Shown piece after piece: positions 25,961-36,178 of a stretch of 64,000 nt of DNA. The translations under genes were made by a program, and so were the position numbers. This DNA comes from Acinetobacter cumulans. Its GTDB lineage: Bacteria > Pseudomonadota > Gammaproteobacteria > Pseudomonadales > Moraxellaceae. Every line of letters starts with the position of its first letter. Within the stretch, counting starts at the first letter, position 1. The notes beneath the pieces are model-generated. The model made no database searches and was not told where the DNA came from. It was given only the letters and a program-made list of their open reading frames with translations. Location: the NCBI RefSeq assembly GCF_003024525.3, contig NZ_CP035934.2, positions 2,170,001 through 2,234,000 of the forward strand. Direction: 5' to 3'.

Positions 25961-27400
25961 TTAAATTTTAAGCATTCTGGCTTTTTGCATTTCAGTTAAA
26001 CGAACTTTGACCGTTGCCGCTAAAGATTTATTGTCTTTGGCTAAGCGATGCGCATGAATGAGTGACTTAATTGCATTTTCTTCATAACCAGACCAAAACT
26101 CAACTTCTGCACGATAACGTAAAACATTTACCGCTTTATATCGATCCTCATTATTCACATTGGCAGAGTTTTGCATTAAACGCCAACCACTCAGATCACG
26201 CGTATTGGCACGTAGAAACCGCATCACAATTGCTTGTGCTTCCGATATCATATTTTGTCTAATCAATACTTCTGCATATTTATAATTTAAAGCCCGATTC
26301 TCTGGCATGATCACGGCGGCACTTTGAATCATCCGCTGTGCATCGTCTAATTTATCTCGCCCCAAATACACATCCGTTTGCAGCAAAGTCATTAATACAT
26401 GCGATTTTTTCTGCTTTTTGGCTGCATCTAAGGCCTGCTGTGCAAGCTTATAATCCCCTTGTTGAATTTGATAAGCCACCATTGCCAACTGACCCGCGAA
26501 TTTATTTTGGTTAACCGCAGTTTGCAACTGTTGTTCTGTCACTTGATGAGACAATACACGCGTGTACCACTTAATAATGTCGAATTCTTCATCCAGCAAA
26601 TTCGGTTTAACCGCAGGCAATTGATTTGCACGAAGGCGTGCCTCGCTCATTCGCTCAGAAGTTAAAGGATGGGTAAACCAAAAATCTGGTAAAAAACTGA
26701 CCCGCGAAGACGCGCGGTTCATCACTTCAAAAAAATCCGCCATGCTTTGCGGATTATAACCAGCAGCATACATATATTGCATGCCAATTCGATCAGCTTC
26801 GCGCTCCTGATTACGGCTATAGCTGAGTTGCTTATCCATAATGGCCGCCTGCGAACCCAGCATAACTGCCGTCCCGACATCACTATCTGCTTTAGACGCA
26901 ACCAATGCACCCACCAGCAAACCCGCCAAAGTTAAGAAGCCTTGTCCCTTAAATGCTTCTTGCGAGCGACTATAATGGCGCTGGCTCACATGAGCAATCT
27001 CATGTGCCATTACACCAGCAACTTCATCCATATTTTTAGCTGCATTAATCAGACCCGCATTCATTGCAAATAATCCACCAGGCACTGCAAAAGCATTGAT
27101 TTGCGGATCATTAATAACCAACAAACCAATAGGCTGGTTGAGTTTAGTCTGACTCAATAAGTGGGTAAAAGTACTTAATAAACGATCTTCCAGCCAAGGA
27201 TTATGCATAACTGGCATTTGCTTATTCACTTCACGATAAACTTTTTCGCCAATTTCAGTTTCTTTTTGTTGGTCGAGTAAGCCAATACCGCCACCAATAT
27301 CAGGTACAGACATCGCAGGTGCTGTATTAAATTCAACAGTCTGTGCTTGTACTGCCCATGGAAGGGTCATTAAACCGCACGCCAACAAAAAACGTTTCAA
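25961..27400 (-). CDS. Periplasmic M48 metalloprotease with TPR repeats, BepA-like
   Basis: Signal peptide MKRFLLACGLMTLPWAVQAQ, then the M48 domain with the zinc motif HEIAHVSQRH near residue 133 and the third ligand in NQEREADRIGMQYM near 195. Residues about 290-479 hold TPR-like helices. This is the layout of E. coli BepA (YfgC), which degrades stalled LptD and BamA and helps outer-membrane assembly. I chose the TTG at 27400 because AGGGGG lies six bases upstream and the signal peptide starts there; the reading frame itself continues to 27430. All zinc ligands are present. Confidence 0.87.
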   Translation of the reverse strand: MKRFLLACGLMTLPWAVQAQTVEFNTAPAMSVPDIGGGIGLLDQQKETEIGEKVYREVNKQMPVMHNPWLEDRLLSTFTHLLSQTKLNQPIGLLVINDPQINAFAVPGGLFAMNAGLINAAKNMDEVAGVMAHEIAHVSQRHYSRSQEAFKGQGFLTLAGLLVGALVASKADSDVGTAVMLGSQAAIMDKQLSYSRNQEREADRIGMQYMYAAGYNPQSMADFFEVMNRASSRVSFLPDFWFTHPLTSERMSEARLRANQLPAVKPNLLDEEFDIIKWYTRVLSHQVTEQQLQTAVNQNKFAGQLAMVAYQIQQGDYKLAQQALDAAKKQKKSHVLMTLLQTDVYLGRDKLDDAQRMIQSAAVIMPENRALNYKYAEVLIRQNMISEAQAIVMRFLRANTRDLSGWRLMQNSANVNNEDRYKAVNVLRYRAEVEFWSGYEENAIKSLIHAHRLAKDNKSLAATVKVRLTEMQKARMLKI

Positions 27401-27483
27401 AATTGACCCCCTCAAAAGCCCAGAAAGCAAAAGACTATAACATTGAAAATAGACTATTTTTCTGAGTAAGTGTTATAAAATTA

Positions 27484-28452
27484 TTATTGGTATAACGGGT
27501 TTACAACATAAGTCGGCTGTCGACCTGCCAATGCTTCAAGCAAATTCTGATAGGCTAAATCAGCCATTCGCTTACGGGTGGCAGCCGTTGCTGACCCCAC
27601 ATGCGGTAAAGTCACCACATTATCCAGCTCAAATAACTCAGAGTGCTGCAAAGGTTCTTTGGCATATACATCCAAACCTGCTGCAAATATTTGACGATTT
27701 TTAAGTGCATGAATCAAGGCTTGCTCATCCACCACTGAACCCCGTGCAATATTCACCAGCACAGCATGTGACTGCATTAACTTAAGCTCCGCCTCACCAA
27801 TTAAAGCCTGCGAGTCAGAATTCAAATCTACCGCCACCACCACAAAATCTGAACGTTTTAATAAGCTGTTTAAATCACAGTATGTAGCATTGAGTGCACT
27901 CGCACGTGACGGATTTTCACTGCGATTATGGTACAACACGTTCATATTAAAACCATGAAAGCCACGACGTGCAATTGCCTCACCAATATGCCCTAAACCA
28001 ATAATACCTAATGTTTTCCCGTAGATATCAACACCAAATTGCGCTTCAGACACCGTCCGTTGCCATAAACCCTGCTTGGTCCATGCATCTAAAGAAGCTA
28101 CTTTACGCGCAGCACTCATCAATAAAGTAAAAGCCAAATCTGCTGTGGTTTCTGTTAAAACATGTGGGGTATGTGCCAACCAAATTTGCTGTTGATTTAA
28201 ATATGCCAAGTCATAATTATCATAGCCCACGCTGACACTCGAAATTACTTTTAGCTGTTTCGCTTGGCTTAAATTCGTGGCATTTAATATTCTTCCCGCC
28301 CCGATCATGCCATCCGCATCTCGCGTTGCTTCTATAATTTGCTGTTGAACATCGCCTAGCTTGGGTGATATTTGAACCACTTGAAATTGTTGTTCTAGTT
28401 GATAAAGAATGCTTTGATCGATTTGACTAAAAACAACAACTTTTTGCTTCAT
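27484..28452 (-). CDS. D-2-hydroxyacid dehydrogenase (GhrB-like)
   Basis: NAD-binding GKTLGIIGLGHIGEAIARR near residue 145, catalytic Arg in NIARGSVVDEQAL near 235, Glu in LDVYAKEPL near 264 and His in LPHVGSATAATR near 281: a complete active site of the D-isomer-specific family. It would reduce glyoxylate, hydroxypyruvate or 2-ketogluconate; which is not clear. Its ATG overlaps the stop of the preceding gene by four bases (ATGA), so the pair is translationally coupled. Confidence 0.85.
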   Translation of the reverse strand: MKQKVVVFSQIDQSILYQLEQQFQVVQISPKLGDVQQQIIEATRDADGMIGAGRILNATNLSQAKQLKVISSVSVGYDNYDLAYLNQQQIWLAHTPHVLTETTADLAFTLLMSAARKVASLDAWTKQGLWQRTVSEAQFGVDIYGKTLGIIGLGHIGEAIARRGFHGFNMNVLYHNRSENPSRASALNATYCDLNSLLKRSDFVVVAVDLNSDSQALIGEAELKLMQSHAVLVNIARGSVVDEQALIHALKNRQIFAAGLDVYAKEPLQHSELFELDNVVTLPHVGSATAATRKRMADLAYQNLLEALAGRQPTYVVNPLYQ

Positions 28453-29114
28453 GATGATTCTAAGTCCTTGGGCTTACTTTGCATAAACTGCCATAAGCGT
28501 TTTTTTAATTTGGGTTCATCTAACATTTCTTGTAATGATGCCAGCTCAATACACTCAGAAGATTCCAAATAAGGAATTTTACCCAAGCACAGGATGCTTT
28601 TATGGCCTTCACGCATGCCATCGATAAAACCTTGCACGTATGAGCTCGCACCACGACCATCTTGAAATTTAAGCCATGCAAAGGGCCATTGCAATATTAA
28701 AAACTCAGACGCTAATGCACGTTGAATATTCGACCAGAGCAATTGCTGTTCTGCTGTTAAATTGGCAGCATCTGTAAGCACCACACAATGTGCCATATTT
28801 AATGCCTCAACCACAAAAGCATCTATATTTAAGCTCGGGCGAACATCAATCTCTGGTTCAGGTGCCTGCTTGACAGGCTCAGCGACAACTACAGCTTCCT
28901 GCTGAGCAGGAACCAATACTGGACTAGGTGATATAACAACTGAAGAGCGTGCAACTAAATGAGGTACAATGATTTCGGATACGGTGTCCGAGATGATTTC
29001 TGCTGGTGCTTGATCACGCCAAAGTGTTGACTGATGTGGCTGACACACTTCAGCCTTGGGAATCCAAATATCTATTCCCAATGCAGCCAGTACGTCACGC
29101 TGATGCCCTATCAT
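28449..29114 (-). CDS. Probable DNA polymerase III psi subunit (HolD-like)
   Basis: The N-terminus GHQRDVLAALGIDIWIPK resembles the beginning of E. coli psi (RRDWQLQQLGITQWSL), the segment that contacts the clamp loader. The rest has a Val/Pro/Glu-rich linker (about 60-90) and a C-terminal Rossmann-like part (HCVVLTDAANLTAEQQ, LILQWPFAWLKF, KSILCLGKIPYL) similar to longer psi proteins of pseudomonads. At 221 aa it exceeds E. coli psi (137 aa), mainly through the linker. Psi joins chi and SSB to the clamp loader. The assignment rests on a short resemblance, so I hold it moderately. It overlaps the dehydrogenase by four bases. Confidence 0.5.
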   Translation of the reverse strand: MIGHQRDVLAALGIDIWIPKAEVCQPHQSTLWRDQAPAEIISDTVSEIIVPHLVARSSVVISPSPVLVPAQQEAVVVAEPVKQAPEPEIDVRPSLNIDAFVVEALNMAHCVVLTDAANLTAEQQLLWSNIQRALASEFLILQWPFAWLKFQDGRGASSYVQGFIDGMREGHKSILCLGKIPYLESSECIELASLQEMLDEPKLKKRLWQFMQSKPKDLESS

Positions 29115-29289
29115 CTTTTCATCATCACCTATTTCAGGTTGGATATTCTAACGAGAATAAGCTCGCTTTGCTGAACTTTTTAAAGTATTCGGCCTAATGA
29201 TTGCGCAAGCACTTTGATAACAATCAGATTCGGATGCTCAGCCCTCTATTAGGGTATTCAATTCAACATCATGGCTAAATTTTTATTTT

Positions 29290-31179
29290 TTAAATAATCA
29301 TTAAACTATTTTTCTTCTGCATCAACTCCACCACATCAGCTGACTCAAAACCTAAACGCCAATAGAGTAGCGCCAAAACATCCAATTCATCTTGGGTAAT
29401 AATTCGATCATTCCATAAACAAACTTCAGCAACCCCCAATATACTGATGCGTTCACGTAATTGCAGACCCGAAATATCATTTAAAATTTCCGCCAAATCA
29501 ATCGGCTCATCTGAAATTTCACTATATAACTCTAGCTCCGTTTGGCTCAATATGCGTTTTAAAATTTTCTCTCGAACTTCAAGCTGACTATCACTATTAA
29601 TTTGCTGTACGTGCAATAATGCATCAATTAAACGCACAATGGACGGCTTGACCTCTTCCAAAGCCGTAGGTGTATGTACAGGCATCAAATTTAACTCAAA
29701 TTTAACCCGCTCAATCAACAATGCATCGAGTAATCCAATTTCACCATCTTCTTGAATAATTCGTGCCAATTTCATTAAAAATTGACGTGATACTGTGGCT
29801 GGCATCCCCCCTATATTCTTACAAGCTTCATGGAATATCGCGATATGCACTCGACCATCCAAGTTTAATAAAGCATCGACAATGGCACGACTCACTTCTG
29901 CTTCTGCTGGTATGAATTCACGATATTGACGAATCATTAAAATCGCCACCATCACTTCACGTGAGCCTGTCGAGGTTTGTAAAGCACGATCTATCAGTTC
30001 TGGGCGCTTCCAGTTATCACGAATTTCAGGGTTTAAAGGCTTAATTGCGTCTTTAATAGCAAAACTGATTGGTGAAAGCCTTAATAAAGGCAAAGGCTGT
30101 GGCGAACTCCAAGGGATTGAAAAATCCACCATAGATTCTTCTAAAGATCGGAACAAATTAAATAAAGGCTGATTTTTCAGTTTTTTCAGGTTTTCCAACT
30201 GTAACTCATGAATAATGCCTGGGTTTAATTCAAAAATTCGTTGCCCTACACTAGGATGAATATTCATCCAGTTTTGTGGACTTAAAGCATTAGCAAAACA
30301 CATGTGAGAAATAGATTCAGCATACTCACTATGAATTTGTGAACCCGAATGATGTACATAAATACGCATTAAGGTTTGAATATTGGCATCATTTTGAATT
30401 AAGCGTTTGGTTTTTTGGTCATTTTTATAAGTACGACCACCTAAAGTCATAAACTTAATTAAACGCGTAATGAGTACACCTAAACTACCAATTAACCAAA
30501 TAATGGCACCCAAAGAAACAAACAGCGTTTCAAATTTATTTTCATGGATATAGCCATTACGATAAAAACCACGTTTGGCTAATTTACTACCCCACTGACT
30601 AAAAGTTGTCAGACTACTGTACAAAATTTTTAAGCGGGTATTTTCTGCAGCTTCACCAGACAAAATTTTATTAAACTCATGACTTAATAAGCCATAAAGC
30701 TCAACTTCATCTAAATTTTGTAGCGCACCCCAAGTTAAAATAATGGCGGTATCTTTAGGATAAAAACCTGCCGTTAAGGCATTTACACCCTCTTCACTTG
30801 GCAAGACATATAAAGCTGGTGTATCAATAAGAAAAATATCCGAAAGTTGCTCGGTAATTTTAAGCGCTATACTTTCTTCAGGCACACTCTCAACCAAACT
30901 TAAGCGCCGAGCACCCAATTGTTTGGCCAGCGAATAGCCACCCGTTCTAAATATATAAAACTCATAGATCACTGAAAGCGCCATAATGGTCACTACCAGC
31001 GTAATAAGATAAGGACTTAACACATGCCAATAGATGGGCTGTCTATAATCGATATAAAACATTAAAAGACCAACAATGGTATTAATGATCACCACGGTCA
31101 GCAATACAGCAACCAAGCAAAACGTTGCTGGCCAAAACATATTTTTATTTTTTATAAATGCATAGCCCACTTTTCTCAA
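29290..31179 (-). CDS. Membrane M48-like protein lacking zinc ligands (pseudoprotease)
   Basis: Three to four hydrophobic segments (about 14-40, 50-72, 220-245) frame a domain with M48 landmarks: TDTPALYVLPSEEGVNALTAGFYPKDTAIILTWG and, where active relatives have HEFSHILNGD, the sequence HEFNKILSGE. The second zinc His is Lys, and the later Glu-containing block (REFLAD in relatives) reads RTYKND. Distal landmarks ISHMCFAN and WMNIHPSVGQRI are kept. The C-terminal 250 residues resemble TerB/DnaJ-like helical regions and are unassigned. I use the TTG at 31179 because AGGA sits seven bases upstream; the ATG at 31140 has no ribosome site. It probably binds, not cuts, a membrane partner. Confidence 0.75.
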   Translation of the reverse strand: MRKVGYAFIKNKNMFWPATFCLVAVLLTVVIINTIVGLLMFYIDYRQPIYWHVLSPYLITLVVTIMALSVIYEFYIFRTGGYSLAKQLGARRLSLVESVPEESIALKITEQLSDIFLIDTPALYVLPSEEGVNALTAGFYPKDTAIILTWGALQNLDEVELYGLLSHEFNKILSGEAAENTRLKILYSSLTTFSQWGSKLAKRGFYRNGYIHENKFETLFVSLGAIIWLIGSLGVLITRLIKFMTLGGRTYKNDQKTKRLIQNDANIQTLMRIYVHHSGSQIHSEYAESISHMCFANALSPQNWMNIHPSVGQRIFELNPGIIHELQLENLKKLKNQPLFNLFRSLEESMVDFSIPWSSPQPLPLLRLSPISFAIKDAIKPLNPEIRDNWKRPELIDRALQTSTGSREVMVAILMIRQYREFIPAEAEVSRAIVDALLNLDGRVHIAIFHEACKNIGGMPATVSRQFLMKLARIIQEDGEIGLLDALLIERVKFELNLMPVHTPTALEEVKPSIVRLIDALLHVQQINSDSQLEVREKILKRILSQTELELYSEISDEPIDLAEILNDISGLQLRERISILGVAEVCLWNDRIITQDELDVLALLYWRLGFESADVVELMQKKNSLMII

Positions 31180-31226
31180 TGCAAGTTCCTATCATTACAT
31201 TGCCTTTTCTGTGCTCATCATAAATG

Positions 31227-31253
31227 AAAAAAGCGGGAAATTCCCGCTTTTTT
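31227..31253 (-). terminator. Terminator of the cvpA-purF unit
   Basis: AAAAAAGCGGGAA-ATTCCCGCTTTTTT hairpin 18 bases after the purF stop, between purF and the M48-like gene. Confidence 0.88.
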
Positions 31254-31271
31254 CTTAGGCTTTACAAACCA

Positions 31272-32813
31272 TTATTCTTCACGAACGCCTGTCAAATCGA
31301 CAGATGCTGCATCGATATTTACATCGATATATGCATCTTTCTTATCAGCCTTAGCAGAGTCATTACGCTTTTTCTCTAAAGCCTCTAAGTATTGGGAATT
31401 AATACCACCCGCAACATACACACCGTCAAATACTGAGCAATCAAAGTCTTGTAATTCTGGCACTTTGGTTGTGCGTACTGCTGCCTTTAAATCTTCCAAA
31501 TCTTGGAAAATTAAGCGGTCAGCTTCGATAATTTCACGAATTTCTTCGACGCTACGCTCTGAAGCAATAAGTTCAGATTTTGCTGGCATATCAATACCAT
31601 ACACGTTTGGATATTTCACCATTGGTGCAGCTGAAGCAAAAAATACTTTTTTCGCACCCGCATCACGCGCCATCTGAATAATTTCATTACACGTTGTACC
31701 GCGTACAATCGAGTCATCCACCAACAGAACATTTTTGTCTTGGAACTCAAGCTCTACTGGGTTTAGCTTTTGACGTACTGATTTTTTACGCAATTGCTGA
31801 CCAGGCATAATGAAGGTACGACCGATATAGCGGTTCTTCATAAAGCCTTCGCGGAATTTCACGCCAAGCACATTGGCAAGTTCAAGCGCTGAAGTACGTG
31901 AAGTATCTGGAATTGGAATCACAACATCAATATCGTGCTCTTCTCCCCATTCACGCAAGATTTTTTGCGCAAGTTTCTCACCCATTTTCAAACGTGCTTT
32001 ATAGACCGAAATCCCATCAATTGTTGCATCTGGGCGAGCAAAATAAACATATTCAAAAATACAAGGACGATATTCTGGGTCTGCAGCACATTGCTTAATC
32101 GACATTACACCATCAGCAGTGATGTAAATCGCTTCACCTGGTGCAATATCACGTTCAACTTTGAAGCCTAAAGCTGTAATTGCCACAGATTCAGAAGCAA
32201 TAATATATTCCACACCTTGCTCTGTTTCGCGTGAACCATAAATCAATGGACGAATACCATTTGGATCACGGAAACCCACTAAGCCTTGGCCTGTAATCAT
32301 TGCTACAACAGCATAACCACCTTTGCAGCGCTCATGTACACGCGATACAACATGGAAAATATCTTCAGCTGAAGGTGAAAGTTTGGCACGCTTTTGCAAT
32401 TCATGTGCAAATACGTTGAGGAGCACTTCTGAGTCAGAATCAGTATTCATGTGGCGTAGATCTGTAGTAAACAAATCATCATGAATTTCTTCTGCATTGG
32501 TCAAGTTACCGTTATGCGCCAATGTAATCCCATAAGGTGAGTTTACATAAAACGGTTGTGCTTCTGCACTGCTCGAAGAACCTGCTGTTGGGTAACGCAC
32601 ATGACCAATACCATAGTTACCTTGTAAAGCACGCATGTGACGTGTGTGAAAAACATCACGTACCATACCTGTGTCTTTACGAAGGAATAAACGGCCCTGA
32701 TGGCAAGTTACGATCCCAGCTGCATCCTGTCCACGATGCTGTAACATCGTTAATGCATCAAACAACATTTGGTTAACTGGTGATTTACCCGCTATACCAA
32801 CAACTCCACACAT
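31272..32813 (-). CDS. purF: Amidophosphoribosyltransferase
   Basis: The protein begins MCGVVGIAG, giving Cys1 after Met removal as the glutaminase nucleophile, with [10 protein letters not shown] near 24 and GHVRYPTAG near 74. The PRPP motif [13 protein letters not shown] lies near residue 367. It makes 5-phosphoribosylamine from PRPP and glutamine, the first step of purine synthesis. Length 513 aa fits. It follows cvpA by 24 bases on the same strand, the classical arrangement, and a strong terminator follows. Confidence 0.97.
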   Translation of the reverse strand: MCGVVGIAGKSPVNQMLFDALTMLQHRGQDAAGIVTCHQGRLFLRKDTGMVRDVFHTRHMRALQGNYGIGHVRYPTAGSSSSAEAQPFYVNSPYGITLAHNGNLTNAEEIHDDLFTTDLRHMNTDSDSEVLLNVFAHELQKRAKLSPSAEDIFHVVSRVHERCKGGYAVVAMITGQGLVGFRDPNGIRPLIYGSRETEQGVEYIIASESVAITALGFKVERDIAPGEAIYITADGVMSIKQCAADPEYRPCIFEYVYFARPDATIDGISVYKARLKMGEKLAQKILREWGEEHDIDVVIPIPDTSRTSALELANVLGVKFREGFMKNRYIGRTFIMPGQQLRKKSVRQKLNPVELEFQDKNVLLVDDSIVRGTTCNEIIQMARDAGAKKVFFASAAPMVKYPNVYGIDMPAKSELIASERSVEEIREIIEADRLIFQDLEDLKAAVRTTKVPELQDFDCSVFDGVYVAGGINSQYLEALEKKRNDSAKADKKDAYIDVNIDAASVDLTGVREE

Positions 32814-32837
32814 AGCAACCTCGCAGACCCGCTAGGA

Positions 32838-33428
32838 TTAATAAAAAGGATTATTCGTAGATTCACCCGAAGCACGTCCACTCTTTTGAGTTGCTTCTGG
32901 GGCGTGCTCTGAAGACACCGGCTTTGCGCCATCTTCAGACTGAATATGATGCATGGCTTGATTTGCAGCATCCTTGGACAATTGTGTTGCCCACGGTGCA
33001 TACGGCATCAAAACCTGAATAAATTTCGATTGTTTCCAATGCGGCGAGCTTTCAACCCACGGGCCTACACCCTGAATAGTGATTAATACCACCAACAGCC
33101 CTTTTAAGCCCCCAAACACACCACCAGCTAAACGATTTAGCGGTCCAAGTTTAAGGCGCTTTAAAACGCTATTCAGTATATAAGTTGCAACCCAAGTCAA
33201 AACCACGATGATCAATACAATAAATGCAAAGGCCGCAATTTTCTGAACCACTGGATCTGTACTGAGTGAGATCATCGAAGGTGCTAAGACGGACGCATAT
33301 TTTGCGGCAACAATCAGTGCAAAAATCCATCCTACCAAGTTCGCAAAGGCTTTAATTAATCCTTGACGCAAACCGTTGAGCCCTCCAATGAGCAAGACAA
33401 TCAGAATAAAGATATCAATGGTGGTCAT
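32838..33428 (-). CDS. cvpA: CvpA family membrane protein
   Basis: Four hydrophobic helices in the first 130 residues (IFILIVLLIGGLNGLRQGLIKAF, GWIFALIVAAKYA, FIVLIIVVLTWVATYILN, LKGLLVVLITIQGVG) match CvpA, an inner-membrane protein needed for colicin V production whose own function is uncertain. The C-terminus after 150 is hydrophilic and variable (GAKPVSSEHAPEATQKSG). It precedes purF and starts five bases after pyrD on the same strand. Confidence 0.9.
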   Translation of the reverse strand: MTTIDIFILIVLLIGGLNGLRQGLIKAFANLVGWIFALIVAAKYASVLAPSMISLSTDPVVQKIAAFAFIVLIIVVLTWVATYILNSVLKRLKLGPLNRLAGGVFGGLKGLLVVLITIQGVGPWVESSPHWKQSKFIQVLMPYAPWATQLSKDAANQAMHHIQSEDGAKPVSSEHAPEATQKSGRASGESTNNPFY

Positions 33429-33432
33429 AGGC

Positions 33433-34434
33433 TTAAAGTGCGTCTACACAATCTTTTACGAGTTTAGGTCCTGTATAAATGAGGCCACTATAAACTTGTA
33501 CAAGGGTTGCGCCTGCATTTTTTTTCGCCAAAGCATCTTCGCCTGACAAAATTCCACCCACACCAATGAGTGGGATTTGACCTTTTAATACCTTTGCAAA
33601 TGCTGCAAGACATGCTGTGCTCTTTTCAAAAACAGGCGCACCAGACAAGCCACCCGCTTCATCACCATGTTGCAAACCTTCAACACCTTCACGAGACAGC
33701 GTGGTATTGGTCACAATTAAACCATCAATTTTAATTTCAAGTAATTGTTGAGCAATAAATTGGATATCTTCGTCTGTTAAGTCCGGTGCAACTTTAAGTA
33801 CTAAAGGTACATAATGTTGATATTGGTCTGCGAGTTCTAATTGGCGTTTCTTGAGGGTTTCAAGTAACTCCGTTAAAGCATCGCCACTTTGCAGGCTTCG
33901 AAGGTTTTTTGTGTTAGGAGAGGAAATATTGACTGTAATGTATGAGGCGTAGTTATAAACTTTTTCAAGGCAAATTAAATAATCATCAACTGCTTTTTCT
34001 ACAGGAGTGACTGCATTCTTGCCAATATTAATGGCAAGTACACCTTTAAATTTAGAGGCTTTTACATTTTCAATTAGCTGATCTACACCGTCGTTATTAA
34101 AGCCCATACGGTTAATAATTGCTTTGGCTTTTGGTAATCTGAACAAACGTGGCTCAGGATTTCCAGCTTGAGGCAAAGGTGTAATGGTGCCAATTTCGAT
34201 AAAACCAAAACCTTGGCTCGCCAATGCATCAATATACGCACCGTTTTTATCTAAACCCGCTGCTAAACCGACAGGATTTGGAAATTCAATTCCCATGCAG
34301 GTCACAGGTTTAGACGCTACAGATTGATGCATCAGGCCCATTTTATGGGAAGATTTCAACATCGATAGTGTCAGCTCATGTGCACGCTCTGGTGCTAGTG
34401 AAAACAACAAAGGGCGGGCAAGAGAATACAACAT
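33433..34434 (-). CDS. pyrD: Dihydroorotate dehydrogenase, quinone type
   Basis: Class 2 DHODH: amphipathic N-terminal helix ([21 protein letters not shown]), [21 protein letters not shown] near 50, [40 protein letters not shown] (with the catalytic Ser) and [15 protein letters not shown]. It oxidises dihydroorotate and passes electrons to membrane quinone. The frame extends five codons to a GTG at 34449, but the ATG at 34434 gives the usual start. It lies in the minus-strand series before cvpA-purF, pairing purine and pyrimidine genes. Confidence 0.95.
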   Translation of the reverse strand: MLYSLARPLLFSLAPERAHELTLSMLKSSHKMGLMHQSVASKPVTCMGIEFPNPVGLAAGLDKNGAYIDALASQGFGFIEIGTITPLPQAGNPEPRLFRLPKAKAIINRMGFNNDGVDQLIENVKASKFKGVLAINIGKNAVTPVEKAVDDYLICLEKVYNYASYITVNISSPNTKNLRSLQSGDALTELLETLKKRQLELADQYQHYVPLVLKVAPDLTDEDIQFIAQQLLEIKIDGLIVTNTTLSREGVEGLQHGDEAGGLSGAPVFEKSTACLAAFAKVLKGQIPLIGVGGILSGEDALAKKNAGATLVQVYSGLIYTGPKLVKDCVDAL

Positions 34435-34523
34435 ATCTGAAAAAGTCACTGCTTGCTAAGTCGGCATATTATAGGCATAGCATCACAAAAACACCATGCT
34501 TAGCAGTTCTTTATTTTTACCGA

Positions 34524-35003
34524 TTATCGTACAGCCGCTGTTAATTTAATCTGCCCACTTTCAGAACTAAGTTCCATTTTTTCAATACTTAAGCCCATTT
34601 GAACTAACTGAGTTAAAAAATTAGCTAAAACTGCATAGTTTTCATGGCTCACAGCAATGTTGATTTGCTCCCCGATTGCTTGAGAGGCTACAGACAAACC
34701 TTGCTGCTGTGCAACACGTTGCACTTTATCTGCAACCGACAAACCATTTTCTGTTGAGGCTTTCATGGTGACTGCATTACTTTGCATCCAAACTATCGTG
34801 TCTTTTAAACCATTTAAACGATTTTGTTGAAACTCTGCGGCTTTATGCATGTAAAACAGCGATGCCCCTACAGCAGATACCAGCACAAAAATTGTGGTAA
34901 AAATCACCATTACGCGTTCACGTGCAGACAAATGTTCTAAATAGTCAGAAATCCGTTCAATTTGACGGTCTAAGCCATTTTGCATATTTTCAAGTGCTTT
35001 CAT
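34524..35003 (-). CDS. gspM: Type II secretion system protein GspM
   Basis: The 159-aa protein has the GspM plan: short cytosolic N-terminus, one membrane helix (VMVIFTTIFVLVSAVGASLFYMH, about 30-52), then a periplasmic ferredoxin-like region starting with the W..S segment of the family (VWMQSNAVTMK) and ending KMELSSESGQIKLTAAVR. It stabilises GspL in the inner-membrane platform. The gene overlaps gspL by one base (TAATG). Other gsp genes are absent here, as is normal in Acinetobacter, where they are scattered. Confidence 0.88.
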   Translation of the reverse strand: MKALENMQNGLDRQIERISDYLEHLSARERVMVIFTTIFVLVSAVGASLFYMHKAAEFQQNRLNGLKDTIVWMQSNAVTMKASTENGLSVADKVQRVAQQQGLSVASQAIGEQINIAVSHENYAVLANFLTQLVQMGLSIEKMELSSESGQIKLTAAVR

Positions 35004-36148
35004 TATTGTATTTTCACCTGTCCAACAGCGCCGTTATCTTTAGGCTGAATATTTCCCAATTCAACTTTAAAGCCTTGCTGATTCAATTGCTCTGTTAATT
35101 GTTGCAATACTTGTGCAGAGCTGGCCTTGAGTTCCATATTTAATACAGAGGCTTCATAGCTCACTCGATTTGCCACCACTTGATGCTGCATGAGCACAGG
35201 CCCTACACGACTCAACAATTGCAATGCTTGCGTATTTCCCGTTTGATTAAGACGTAATTGCGCTTCAAATTGGCTTTTTAGGGTTTGCTCTGTAACAGGA
35301 TAGCTCTGACCAAACCAAGACTTAAACTGATCTACAGCTTGTACTGCAGTTAAATCGGCAACTTTTTTATTTTGATACCAACGAATTGCATCATAACCAA
35401 ATTGCACAAATATAAAGGCACAAAGTACGGTCGCACAAGCTTTCCAATAACCCGAAACACCAGATTGATTTTTTGCTTTAGGTAAAATATTCCAAGGATG
35501 CGTTTGTGGCTTTTTAAATGCGGGAATCACATATTGAAATGACTCCACGTGATCCTGTGTTGCCACTGCATTTAAACTTTGCAATTGAGCATTATTTAAA
35601 TGACTGACTTTGACTTTTGTATCTTCAGCAAGTGTTTGATAGTCCAAATATAAAGACAAATCATCAATGGATTGGCCCGCATATTTATTTTCACGCACCA
35701 ACAAATGCCCTGCAATATCAGCAATGATCAGTTGATTTGGTTCTGGTTCTGGTAGCACTAAGAAATCTGGCAATAAAGCCTGCACCTTGACTGGAATTAA
35801 TGCTAAAGCATGTTGCATCGTTTCAGCTGTGCTTTGTGCAACACCCATCACAGAAAGCTGTTCTGGGTTTTCAAAATGATGAAAGACCTTCATATAATCT
35901 AATGGCAGAATCACATATTCTTCCAATAGATATTTCACACCCTCTGGGCCTAATTTTTTGTATTGTGCTTTGGAAAATTGCTGCTGGATGAGCTGAATAT
36001 CACAGCTTGGGAAAAACACGGTCGCGTCCTTGCCATGATAGTCACGAATATCTTGTATTAACTGCTCTAGGCTAGAAGCTTGTTGCCAAAACTCCCCTTT
36101 AGACCATTGCCAAACCCCATTGGCTTCAGGCATCCATATATACAACAT
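35003..36148 (-). CDS. gspL: Type II secretion system protein GspL
   Basis: The 381-aa bitopic protein has a cytosolic actin-like N-domain (PSCDIQLIQQQFSKAQYKKLGPEGVKYLLEEY near 49), a single membrane helix (YWKACATVLCAFIFVQFGYDAI, about 232-254) and a C-terminal periplasmic ferredoxin-like domain. GspL links the GspE ATPase to the platform. Coupled to gspM by a one-base overlap. The fold regions and length agree with the family. Confidence 0.88.
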   Translation of the reverse strand: MLYIWMPEANGVWQWSKGEFWQQASSLEQLIQDIRDYHGKDATVFFPSCDIQLIQQQFSKAQYKKLGPEGVKYLLEEYVILPLDYMKVFHHFENPEQLSVMGVAQSTAETMQHALALIPVKVQALLPDFLVLPEPEPNQLIIADIAGHLLVRENKYAGQSIDDLSLYLDYQTLAEDTKVKVSHLNNAQLQSLNAVATQDHVESFQYVIPAFKKPQTHPWNILPKAKNQSGVSGYWKACATVLCAFIFVQFGYDAIRWYQNKKVADLTAVQAVDQFKSWFGQSYPVTEQTLKSQFEAQLRLNQTGNTQALQLLSRVGPVLMQHQVVANRVSYEASVLNMELKASSAQVLQQLTEQLNQQGFKVELGNIQPKDNGAVGQVKIQ

Positions 36149-36178
36149 CGATTATTTACTGCCGTTTTAATTAATTTA

